Source: Hippopus hippopus
Lineage: Eukaryota > Mollusca > Bivalvia > Cardiida > Cardiidae
Assembly (NCBI GenBank): GCA_946811185.2
Contig: OX328109.1
Location: 46,397,412 to 46,461,411 of the forward strand
Length of the DNA stretch: 64,000 nt
Direction of reading: 5' to 3'
Both the position numbers and the translations under genes were made by a program. Each line of letters begins with the position of its first letter. Position 1 is the stretch's first letter. This document shows positions 50,937 to 62,942 of this stretch, piece after piece. A model generated the notes under the pieces. That model ran no database searches. It was not told where the DNA came from and saw nothing but the letters and a program-made list of their open reading frames with translations.

Positions 50937-52974
50937 TGTCACAAGTTGCTAAAACAGACTGAAAACTCTTTCAGTAACAACTGATTTCTATTGCATAAGT
51001 CAAACAAAGGGAACTAAATTTTTAATTTTTTTTAATCTCTTTACACCATGACAAGAAATCCAGTTCCGTTGACTACCGTCTCATATCTGCCATTTACGTG
51101 CCCGCGAAAACATGAAAAATCGACTTACGGCACATTCTATAGCAGACGACACCTGTTGCTTAAGTCAAATATAGGGAATTTTTTTTTTCCTTTTCTCTTG
51201 CTATGGCCATTGAATTGGTTACGATGACTATCCCACTCATACGTGACCGTTACGTGCTGTGCATAAAATCATAAAATCAACCTGGACACTTTTGGAGGCA
51301 ACTGATACATGTTGCACAAATCAAAGAAAGGTAAACCAAATTCGTTTTCATACCAGGGTCATGAAAAACATTGGACCAAATTTGGTGACCGCGTGAGTCA
51401 TAAGTCGATTTTATGCTTAACCGCTGTGCAAAAACATTTATTCAGAAGCTGTTGCATAAACTTTTTCCAATAAGAAATCTTGTTCTTGTTTGAAGAATTT
51501 AGAAATAGGCCAATGAAATACAATAAGATGTAAGAATGACTACTAATAAAAACCGGTAAAATAGATAAAATGGCAAAGTTGGAGATTCAACCTCTGACCA
51601 TCAGGACCCAAAAGAGGTCTTGGTGCAGGGGTGAAACGCTCTTTGCGATTGAATAGGCTGAAATGACCCGAAGATTTAACATAGATATGCAGAGATTTCC
51701 CCCTCTTCCAATCAGCCAATCAAATCTCAGGCCTCTCTTAAATTATCCAATCACAGAAGGTTTTAGAAAATCAAAATGGCGTCCAATCAGCCAATCAAAT
51801 CTCATCCCTCTCTTCAAATTATCCAATCAGAAAAGCTTTGAGAAATTCAATATTGCGCCCAATCAGCCTATCAATTTGCAGACACACCCCCACAATCATC
51901 CAATCAGAAAGCTTTGAGCCATTTTAAAATGGCGCCCGAAAATATCGATAGAAAACAGTGAACAAATATCGGCATAAAAGTGGATTTTAAGTCTTCTTTG
52001 AAGGCTGTTATGCAGTCCTTGGCAAACTGCCAGGCATGCACCCTCCACACATACCAGATTTCACTGAAAATGGGCGAACATTTAAGAAAACAGGGTGACA
52101 GAAGACCTTGTTTTGGTGCCTTCTAGCACGCACCTTGCAAGAGTGACTTCCCCTGATCCCTTGATTCCTTGATTCGATTTGCTTTTCTAATTCAGGCCAA
52201 CTGCCATACTGCACATTGATACTTTAAATATGCTAAGATAATCAATGTACAGTGTAGAAACCCCAGAAAATAAGAAAATAATGTCTCAAGTGGCAAAAAA
52301 AGACTGAAAACTCTTTCAGTAGCAACTGCTTCCTATTGCATCAATCAAACAAAGGGAAGTAAATTTTATTTTTTTTTTTTTTTTTTAATCTCTTTATACC
52401 GTGACAAGGAATCCAGTTACGTCTACTACCATCTCATATGTGCCAGTTACGCACCCGCGAAAACATGAAAAATCGACTTATGGCACATTCCATAGCAGAC
52501 GACACCTGTTGCTTAAGTCAATATAGGGAACAATTTTTTTTCTCAATTTCTCTTACTAGGGCCATTGAATTGGCATTGATACTTTAAATATGCTAATATG
52601 ATCAATGTACAGTGTAGAAACCCCAGAAAATAGTGTCACAAGTGGCTAAAAAAGACTGAAAAAACTTTCAGTAGCAACTGCTTCCTATTTCATAAATCAA
52701 ACAAAGGGAACTAAATTTTAATTTTTTTTTTAATCTCTTTATACCGTGACAAGAAATCCAGTTGCGTTGACTACCGTCTCATATGTGCCAGTTATGCACC
52801 CGCAAAAACATGAAAAATCAACATACGGCACATTCCATAGCAGATGACACCTGTTGCTTAAGTCAAATATAGGGTTTTTTTTTTCTTTTTCTCTTACTAG
52901 GGCCATTGAATTGGCATTGATACTTTGAATATGCTAAGATGATCAATGTACAGTGTAGAAATCTCAGAAAATAA
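50937..52974 (+). repeat. Monomer U26 (diverged X front, beta-like back)
   Basis: CCAAT cluster 51708-51934. Private or rare marks: CAGTTCCGTTG, CATTTACGTG, AAAACATTTATTC, ACATACCAG, CAAGAGTGAC. The last-but-three are partly shared with U28, so U26 and U28 are sisters in the front half. Confidence 0.93.
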
Positions 52975-53745
52975 TGTCACAAGTTGCTAAAACAGACTGA
53001 AAACTCTTTCAGTAACAACTGATTTCTATTGCATAAGTCAAACAAAGGGAACTAAATTTTTAATTTTTTTTAATCTCTTTACACCATGACAAGAAATCCA
53101 GTTGCATTGACTACCGTCTCATACCTGCCAGTTACGTGCCCGCGAAAACATGAAAAATCGACTTACGGCACATTCTATAGCAGACGACACCTGTTGCTTA
53201 AGTCAAATATAGGGATTTTTTTTTTTCCTTTTCTCTTGCTATGGCCATTGAATTGGTTACGATGACTATCCCACTCATACGTGACCGTTACGTGCTGTGC
53301 ATAAAATTATAAAATCAACCTGGACACTTTTGGAGGCAACTGATACATGTTGCACAAATCAAAGAAAAGTAAACCAAATTCGTTTTCATACCAGGGTCAT
53401 GAAAAACATTGGACCAAATTTGGTGACCGCGTGAGTCATAAGTCGATTTTATGTTTAACCGCTGTGCAAAAACATTGATTCAGAAGCTGTTGCATAAACT
53501 TTTTCCAATAAGAAATCTTGTTCTTGTTTGAAGAATTTAGAAATAGGCCAATGAAATACAATAAGATGTAAGAATGACTACTAATAAAAACCGGTAAAAT
53601 AGATAAAATGACAAAGTTGGAGATTGAACCTCTGACCATCAGGACCCAAAAGAGGTCTTGGTGCAGGGGTGAAACACTCTTTGCGATTGAATAGGCTGAA
53701 ATGACCCGAAGATTTAACATAGATATGCAGAGATTTCCCCCTCTT

Positions 53746-53897
53746 CCAATCAGCCAATCAAATCTCATCCCTCTCTTCAAATTATCCAATCAGAAAAGCT
53801 TTGAGAAATTTAATATTGCGCCCAATCAGCCAATCAAATTGCAGACACACCCCCACAATCATCCAATCAGAAAGCTTTGAGCCATTTAAAAATGGCG
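53746..53897 (+). promoter_or_regulatory. Shortened CCAAT cluster, U27
   Basis: One 75-bp repeat is missing. The first CCAATCAGCCAATCAAATCTCA now runs directly into the second repeat's TCCCTCTCTTC, exactly as recombination between repeats 1 and 2 would give. Six boxes remain. Confidence 0.75.
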
Positions 53898-54331
53898 CCC
53901 GAAAATATCGATAGAAAACAGTGAACAAATATCGGCATAAAAGTGGATTTTAAGTCTTCTTTGAAGGCTGTTATGCAGTCCTTGGCAAACTGCCAGGCAT
54001 GCACCCTCCACACATACCAGATTTCACTGAAAATGGGCGAACATTTAAGAAAACAGGGTGACAGAAGCCCTTGTTTTGGTGCCTTCTAGCACGCACCTTG
54101 CAACAGTGACTTCCCCTGATCCATTTATTCCTTGATTCGATTTGCTTTTCTAATTCAGGCCAACTGCCATACTGCACATTGATACTTTAAATATGCTAAG
54201 AAAATCAATGTACACTGTAGAAACCCCAGAAAATAAGAAAATAATGTCACAAGTGGCAAAAAAAGACTGAAAACTCTTTCAGTAGCAACTGCTTCCTATT
54301 CCATCAATCAAACAAAGGGAAGTAAATTTTA

Positions 54332-54353
54332 TTTTTTTTTTTTTTTTTTTTTT
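54332..54353 (+). repeat. Longest T tract (T22), subrepeat A of U27
   Basis: The first T tract of subrepeat A is the main source of one- or two-base length differences between units. In U1 it is T16; here it reaches 22. Such lengths are also prone to sequencing or consensus error. Confidence 0.6.
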
Positions 54354-54943
54354 AATCTCTTTATACCGTGACAAGGAATCCAGTTACGTCTACTACCATC
54401 TCATATGTGCCAGTTACGCACCCGCGAAAACATGAAAAATCGACTTATGGCACATTTCATAGCAGACGACACCTGTTGCTTAAGTCAATATAGGGAACAA
54501 TTTTTTTTCTCAATTTCTCTTACTAGGGCCATTGAATTGGCATTGATACTTTAAATATGCTAAGATGATCAATGTACAGTGTAGAAACCCCAGAAAATAG
54601 TGTCACAAGTGGCTAAAAAAGACTGAAAAAACTTTCAGTAGCAACTGCTTCCCATTTTATAAATCAAACAAAGGGAACTAAATTTTAATTTTTTTTTTTA
54701 ATCTCTTTATACCGTGACAAGAAATCCAGTTGCGTTGACTACCGTCTCATATGTGCCAGTTATGCACCCGCGAAAACATGAAAAATCAACTTACGGCACA
54801 TTCTATAGCAGACGACACCTGTTGCTTAAGTCAAATATAGGGATTTTTTCTTTCTTTTTCTCTTACTAGGGCCATTGAATTGGCATTGATACTTTGAATA
54901 TGCTAAGATGATCAATGTACAGTGTAGAAATCTCAGAAAATAA

Positions 54944-56905
54944 TGTCACAAGTTGCTAAAACAGACTGAAAACTCTTTCAGTAACAACTGATTTCTATTG
55001 CATAAGTCAAACAAAGGGAACTAAATTTTTAATTTTTTTTAATCTCTTTACACCATGACAAGAAATCCAGTTGCGTTGACTACCGTCTCATATCTGCCAT
55101 TTACGTGCCCGCGAAAACATGAAAAATCGACTTACGGCACATTCTATAGCAGACGACACCTGTTGTCTAAGTCAAATATAGGGAATTTTTTTTTTCCTTT
55201 TCTCTTGCTATGGCCATTGAATTGGTTACGATGACTATCCCACTCATACGTGACCGTTACGTGCTGTGCATAAAATCATAAAATCAACCTGGACACTTTT
55301 GGAGGCAACTGATACATGTTGCACAAATCAAAGAAAGGTAAACCAAATTCGTTTTCATACCAGGGTCATGAAAAACATTGGACCAAATTTGGTGACCGCG
55401 TGAGTCATAAGTCGATTTTATGTTTAACCGCTGTGCAAAAACATTTATTCAGAAGCTGTTGCATAAACTTTTTCCAATAAGAAATCTTGTTCTTGTTTGA
55501 AGAATTTAGAAATAGGCCAATGAAATACAATAAGATGTAAGAATGACTACTAATAAAAACCGGTAAAATAGATAAAATGAAAAAGTTGGAGATTCAACCT
55601 CTGACCATCAGGACCCAAAAGAGGTCTTGGTGCAGGGGTGAAACGCTCTTTGCGATTGAATAGGCTGAAATGACCCGAAGATTTAACATAGATATGCAGA
55701 GATTTCCCCCTCTTCCAATCAGCCAATCAAATCTCATCCCTCTCTTCAAATTATCCAATCAGAAAAGCTTTGAGAAATTTAATATTGCGCCCAATCAGCC
55801 TATCAAATTGCAGACACACCCCCACAATCATCCAATCAGAAAGCTTTGAGCCATTTAAAAATGGCGCCCGAAAATATCGATAGAAAACAGTGAACAAATA
55901 TCGGCATAAAAGTGGATTTTAAGTCTTCTTTGAAGGCTGTTATGCAGTCCTTGGCAAACTACCAGGCATGCACCCTCCACACATGCCAGATTTCACTGAA
56001 AATGGGCGAACATTTAAGAAAACAGGGTGACAGAAGACCTTGTTTTGGTGCCTTCTAGCACGCACCTTGCAACAGTGACTTCCCCTGATCCCTTGATTCC
56101 TTGATTCGATTTGCTTTTCTAATTCAGGCCAACTGCCATACTGCACATTGATACTTTAAATATGCTAAGATAATCAATGTACAGTGTAGAAACCCCAGAA
56201 AATAAGAAAATAATGTCACAAGTGGCAAAAAAAAGACTGAAAACTCTTTCAGTAGCAACTGCTTCCTATTGCATCAATCAAACAAAGGGAACTAAATTTT
56301 AATTTTTTTTTTTTTTTAATCTCTTTATACCGTGACAAGGAATCCAGTTACGTCTACTACCATCTCATATGTGCCAGTTACGCACCTGCGAAAACATGAA
56401 AAATCGACTTATGGCACATTCCATAGCAGACAACACCTGTTGCTTAAGTCAATATAGGGAACAATTTTTTTTCTCAATTTCTCTTACTAGGGCCATTGAA
56501 TTGGCATTGATACTTTAAATATGCTAAGATGATCAATGTACAGTGTAGAAACCCCAGAAAATAGTGTCACAAGTGGCTAAAAAAGACTGAAAAAACTTTC
56601 AGTACCAACTGCTTCCTATTTCATAAATCAAACAAAGGGAACTAAATTTTAATTTTTTTTTAATCTCTTTATACCGTGACAAGAAATCCAGTTGCGTTGA
56701 CTACCGTCTCATATGTGCCAGTTATGCACCCGCGAAAACATGAAAAATCAACTTACGGCACATTCCATAGCAGACGACACCTGTTGCTTAAGTCAAATAT
56801 AGGGATTTTTTCTTTCTTTTTCTCTTACTAGGGCCATTGAATTGGCATTGATACTTTGAATATGCTAAGATGATCAATGTACAGTGTAGAAATCTCAGAA
56901 AATAA
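54944..56905 (+). repeat. Monomer U28 (short, mosaic front, alpha back)
   Basis: 1,962 bp. CCAAT cluster 55715-55866, five boxes after loss of one 75-bp repeat. Has GACCGCG, an X-like GATTC and TATCGATA. A CTACCAGG change breaks the NFI-like half-site near 55961. Confidence 0.93.
55715..55866 (+). promoter_or_regulatory. Shortened CCAAT cluster, U28
   Basis: Same junction as U27, but the third repeat has CCTATC, so five boxes remain. The shared GAAATTTAATATTG with U27 suggests a common origin of the deletion. Confidence 0.75.
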
Positions 56906-58941
56906 TGTCACAAGTTGCTAAAACAGACTGAAAACTCTTTCAGTAACAACTGATTTCTATTGCATAAGTCAAACAAAGGGAACTAAATTTTTAATTTTTT
57001 TTAATCTCTTTACACCATGACAAGAAATCCAGTTGCGTTGACTACCGTCTCATATCTGCCAGTTACATGCCCGCGAAAACATGAAAAATCAACTTACGGC
57101 ACATTCTATAGCAGACGACACCTGTTGCTTAAGTCAAATATAGGGAATTTTTTTTTTCCTTTTCTCTTGCTATGGTCATTGAATTGGTTACGATGACTAT
57201 CCCACTCATACGTGACCGTTACGTGCTGTGCATAAAATCATAAAATCAACCTGGACACTTTTGGAGGCAACTGATACATGTTGCACAAATCAAAGAAAGG
57301 TAAACCAAATTCGTTTTCATACCAGGGTCATGAAAAACATTGGACCAAATTTGGTGACCGCGTGAGTCATAAGTCGATTTTATGTTTAACCGCTGTGCAA
57401 AAACATTGATTCAGAAGCTGTTGCATAAACTTTTTCCAATAAGAAATCTTGTTCTTGTTTGAAGAATTTAGAAATAGGCCAATGAAATACAATAAGATGT
57501 AAGAATGACTACTAATAAAAACCGGTAAAATAGATAAAATGACAAAGTTGGAGATTGAACCTCTGACCATCAGGACCCAAAAGAGGTCTTGGTGCAGGGG
57601 TGAAACGCTCTTTGCGATTGAATAGGCTGAAATGACCCGAAGATTTAACATAGATATGCAGAGAATTTCCCCCTCTTCCAATCAGCCAATCAAATTGCAG
57701 GCCTCTCTTAAATTATCCAATCACAGAAGGTTTTAGAAAATCAAAATGGCGTCCAATCAGCCAATCAAATCTCATCCCTCTCTTCAAATTATCCAATCAG
57801 AAAAGCTTTGAGAAATTCAATATTGCGCCCAATCAGCCAATCAAATTGCAGACACACCCCCACAATCATCCAATCAGAAAGCTTTGAGCCATATTAAAAT
57901 GGCGCCCGAAAATATCGATAGAAAACAGTGAACAAATATCGGCATAAAAGTGGATTTTAAGTCTTCTTTGAAGGCTGTTATGCAGTCCTTGGCAAACTGC
58001 CAGGCATGCACCCTCCACACATGCCAGATTTCACTGAAAATGGGCGAACATTTAAGAAAACAGGGTGACAGAAGACCTTGTTTTGGTGCCTTCTAGCACG
58101 CACCTTGCAAGAGTGACTTCCCCTTATCCACTGATTCCTTGATTCGATTTGCTTTTCTAATTCAGGCCAACTGCCATACTGCACATTGATACTTTAAATA
58201 TGCTAAGAAAATCAATGTACACTGTAGAAATCCCAGAAAATAAGAAAATAATGTCACAAGTGGCAAAAAAAGACTGAAAACTCTTTCAGTAGCAACTGCT
58301 TCCTATTGCATCAATCAAACAAAGGGAACTAAATTTTAATTTTTTTTTTTTTTAATCTCTTTATACCGTGACAAGGAATCCAGTTACGTCTACTACCATC
58401 TCATATGTGCCAGTTACGCACCTGCAAAAACATGAAAAATCGACTTATGGCACATTCCATAGCAGACGACACCTGTTGCTTAAGTCAATATAGGGAACAA
58501 TTTTTTTTCTCAATTTCTCTTACTAGGGCCATTGAATTGGCATTGATACTTTAAATATGCTAATATGATCAATGTACAGTGTAGAAACCCCAGAAAATAG
58601 TGTCACAAGTGGCTAAAAAAGACTGAAAAAACTTTCAGTAGCAACTGCTTCCTATTTCATAAATCAAACAAAGGGAACTAAATTTTAATTTTTTTTTTAA
58701 TCTCTTTATACCGTGACAAGAAATCCAGTTGCGTTGACTACCGTCTCATATGTGCCAGTTATCCACCCACAAAAACATGAAAAATCAACATACGGCACAT
58801 TCCATAGCAGATGACACCCGTTGCTTAAGTCAAATATAGGGTTTTTTTTGTCTTTTTCTCTTACTAGGGCCATTGAATTGGCATTGATACTTTGAATATG
58901 CTAAGATGATCAATGTACAGTGTAGAAATCTCAGAAAATAA
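56906..58941 (+). repeat. Monomer U29 (Y-like front with X core, alpha-to-beta back)
   Basis: CCAAT cluster 57678-57904, nine boxes. The spacer is Y, but the core has CCATATTAAAATGG and TATCGATA. An extra A before the cluster (GAGAATTTCC) shifts the plus frame. The back changes from alpha in A to beta in B (GTTATCCACCCAC). Confidence 0.93.
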
Positions 58942-60903
58942 TGTCACAAGTTGCTAAAACAGACTGAAAACTCTTTCAGTAACAACTGATTTCTATTGCA
59001 TAAGTCAAACAAAGGGAACTAAATTTTTAATTTTTTTTAATCTCTTTACACCATGACAAGAAATCCAGTTGCATTGACTACCGTCTCATACCTGCCAGTT
59101 ACGTGCCCGCGAAAACATGAAAAATCGACTTACGGCACATTCTATAGCAGACGACACCTGTTGCTTAAGTCAAATATAGGGATGTTTTTTTTTCCTTTTC
59201 TCTTGCTATGGCCATTGAATTGGTTACGATGACTATCCCACTCATACGTGACCGCTACGAGCTGTGCATAAAATTATAAAATCAACCTGGACACTTTTGG
59301 AGGCAACTGATACATGTTGCACAAATCAAAGAAAAGTAAACCAAATTCGTTTTCATACCAGGGTCATGAAAAACATTGGACCAAATTTGGTGACCGCGTG
59401 TGTCATAAGTCGATTTTATGTTTAACCGCTGTGCAAAAACATTGATTCAGAAGCTGTTGCATAAACTTTTTCCAATAAGAATCTTGTTCTTGTTTGAAGA
59501 ATTTAGAAATAGGCCAATGAAATACAATAAGATGTAAGAATGACTACTAATAAAAACCGGTAAAATAGATAAAATGACAAAGTTGGAGATTGAACCTCTG
59601 ACCATCAGGACCCAAAAGAGGTCTTGGTGCAGGGGTGAAACACTCTTTGCGATTGAATAGGCTGAAATGACCCGAAGATTTAACATAGATATGCAGAGAT
59701 TTCCCCCTCTTCCAATCAGCCAATCAAATCTCATCCCTCTCTTCAAATTATCCAATCAGAAAAGCTTTGAGAAATTCAATATTGCGCCCAATCAGCCTAT
59801 CAAATTGCAGACACACCCCCACAATCATCCAATCAGAAAGCTTTGAGCCATTTAAAAATGGCGCCCGAAAATGTCTATAGAAAACAGTGAACAAATATCG
59901 GCATAAAAGTGGATTTTAAGTCTTCTTTGAAGGCTGTTATGCAGTCCTTGGCAAACTGCCAGGCATGCACCCTCCACACATGCCAGATTTCACTGAAAAT
60001 GGGCGAACATTTAAGAAAACAGGGTGACAGAAGACCTTGTTTTGGTGCCTTCTAGCACGCACCTTGCAACAGTGACTTCCCCTGATCCCTTGATTCCTTG
60101 ATTCGATTTGCTTTTCTAATTCAGGCCAACTGCCATACTGCACATTGATACTTTAAATATGCTAAGATAATCAATGTACAGTGTAGAAACCCCAGAAAAT
60201 AAGAAAATAATGTCACAAGTGGCAAAAAAAAGACTGAAAACTCTTTCAGTAGCAACTGCTTCCTATTGCATCAATCAAACAAAGGGAACTAAATTTTAAT
60301 TTTTTTTTTTTTTTTAATCTCTTTATACCGTGACAAGGAATCCAGTTACGTCTACTACCATCTCATATGTGCCAGTTACGCACCTGCAAAAACATGAAAA
60401 ATCGACTTATGGCACATTCCATAGCAGACGACACCTGTTGCTTAAGACAATATAGGGAACAATTTTTTTTCTCAATTTCTCTTACTAGGGCCATTGAATT
60501 GGCATTGATACTTTAAATATGCTAAGATGATCAATGTACAGTGTAGAAACCCCAGAAAATAGTGTCACAAGTGGCTAAAAAAGACTGAAAAAACTTTCAG
60601 TAGCAACTGCTTCCTATTTCATAAATCAAACAAAGGGAACTAAATTTTAATTTTTTTTTAATCTCTTTATACCGTGACAAGAAATCCAGTTGCGTTGACT
60701 ACCGTCTCATATGTGCCAGTTATGCACCCGCGAAAACATGAAAAATCAACTTACGGCACATTCCATAGCAGACGACACCTGTTGCTTAAATCAAATATAG
60801 GGATTTTTTCTTTCTTTTTCTCTTACTAGGGCCATTGAATTGGCATTGATACTTTGAATATGCTAAGATGATCAATGTACAGTGTAGAAATCTCAGAAAA
60901 TAA
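58942..60903 (+). repeat. Monomer U30 (short, Y-like front, alpha-like back)
   Basis: 1,962 bp. CCAAT cluster 59712-59863, five boxes after loss of one 75-bp repeat. TGTCTATA core. Its front is sister to U27. One-base deletion AAGAATCTTG near 59479. Confidence 0.93.
59712..59863 (+). promoter_or_regulatory. Shortened CCAAT cluster, U30
   Basis: Same 75-bp loss as U27 and U28, but with GAAATTCAATATTG. It is therefore either a conversion product or an independent loss. Five boxes. Confidence 0.75.
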
Positions 60904-62942
60904 TGTCACAAGTTGCTAAAACAGACTGAAAACTCTTTCAGTAACAACTGATTTCTATTGCATAAGTCAAACAAAGGGAACTAAATTTTTAATTTTTTTT
61001 AATCTCTTTACACCATGACAAGAAATCCAGTTGCGTTGACTACCGTCTCATATCTGCCAGTTACATGCCCGCAAAAACATGAAAAATCAACTTACGGCAC
61101 ATTCTATAGCAGATGACACCTGTTGCTTAAGTCAAATATAGGGATTTTTTTTTTTTCCTTTTCTCTTGCTATGGCCATTGAATTGGTTACGATGACTATC
61201 CCACTCATACGTGACCGTTACGTGCTGTGCATAAAATCATAAAATCAACCTGGACACTTTTGGAGGCAACTGATACATGTTGCACAAATCAAAGAAAGGT
61301 AAACCAAATTCGTTTTCATACCAGGGTCATGAAAAACATTGGACCAAATTTGGTGACCTCGTGAGTCATAAGTCGATTTTATGTTTAACCGCTGTGCAAA
61401 AACATTGATTCAGAAGCTGTTGCATAAACTTTTTCCAATAAGAAATCTTGTTCTTGTTTGAAAAATTTAGAAATAGGCCAATGAAATACAATAAGATGTA
61501 AGAATGACTACTAATAAAAACAGGTAAAATAGATAAAATGGCAAAGTTGGAGATTCAACCTCTGACCATCAGGACCCAAAAGAGGTCTTGGTGCAGGGGT
61601 GAAACGCTCTTTGCGATTGAATAGGCTGAAATGACCCGAAGATTTAACATAGATATGCAGAGATTTCCCCCTCTTCCAATCAGCCAATCAAATCTCAGGC
61701 CTCTCTTAAATTATCCAATCACAGAAGGTTTTAGAAAATCAAAATGGCGTCCAATCAGCCAATCAAATCTCATCCCTCTCTTCAAATTATCCAATCAGAA
61801 ATTCTTTGAGAAATTCAATATTGCGCCCAATCAGCCTATCAAATTGCAGACACACCCCCACAATCATCCAATCAGAAAGCTTTGAGCCATTTTAAAATGG
61901 CGCCCGAAAATATCGATAGAAAACAGTGAACAAATATCGGCATAAAAGTGGATTTTAAGTCTTCTTTGAAGGCTGTTATGCAGTCCTTGGCAAACTGCCA
62001 GGCATGCACCCTCCACACATGCCAGATTTCACTGAAAATGGGCGAACATTTAAGAAAACAGGGTGACAGAAGACCTTGTTTTGGTGCCTTCTAGCACGCA
62101 CCTTGCAACAGTGACTTCCCCTGATCCCTTGATTCCTTGATTCGATTTGCTTTTCTAATTCAGGCCAACTGCCATACTGCACATTGATACTTTAAATATG
62201 CTAAGATAATCAATGTACAGTGTAGAAACCCCAGAAAATAAGAAAATAATGTCACAAGTGGCAAAAAAAAGACTGAAAACTCTTTCAGTAGCAACTGCTT
62301 CCTATTGCATCAATCAAACAAAGGGAACTAAATTTTAATTTTTTTTTTTTTTTAATCTCTTTATACCGTGACAAGGAATCCAGTTACGTCTACTACCATC
62401 TCATATGTGCCAGTTACGCACCCGCGAAAACATGAAAAATCGACTTAATGGCACATTCCATAGCAGACGACACCTGTTGCTTAAGTCAATATAGGAAACA
62501 ATTTTTTTTCTCAATTTCTCTTACTAGGGCCATTGAATTGGCATTGATACTTTAAATATGCTAAGATGATCAATGTACAGTGTAGAAACCCCAGAAAATA
62601 GTGTCACAAGTGGCTAAAAAAGACTGAAAAAACTTTCAGTAGCAACTGCTTCCTATTTCATAAATCAAACAAAGGGAACTAAATTTTAATTTTTTTTTAA
62701 TCTCTTTATACCGTGACAAGAAATCCAGTTGCGTTGACTACCGTCTCATATGTGCCAGTTATGCACCCGCGAAAACATGAAAAATCAACTTACGGCACAT
62801 TCCATAGCAGACGACACCTGTTGCTTAAATCAAATATAGGGATTTTTTCTTTCTTTTTCTCTTACTAGGGCCATTGAATTGGCATTGATACTTTGAATAT
62901 GCTAAGATGATCAATGTACAGTGTAGAAATCTCAGAAAATAA
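60904..62942 (+). repeat. Monomer U31 (X3-like front, mosaic back)
   Basis: CCAAT cluster 61676-61902. Carries GAAATTCTTTGAG in place of GAAAAGCTTTGAG, GCCCGCAAAAAC and CAGATGACACC in subrepeat C, and TTGCTTAAATC in B. U32 shares the front marks. Confidence 0.94.

Larger units (their letters stand above)
52975..54943 (+). repeat. Monomer U27 (short, Y-like front, mosaic back)
   Basis: 1,969 bp. The CCAAT cluster (53746-53897) lacks one 75-bp repeat, leaving six boxes. It keeps TATCGATA although the spacer is Y-like. Shares GTTGCATTGAC, ATACCTGCC, AAAATTATAAA and GAAAAGTAAACC with U30. Contains the longest T tract of the array. Confidence 0.93.
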
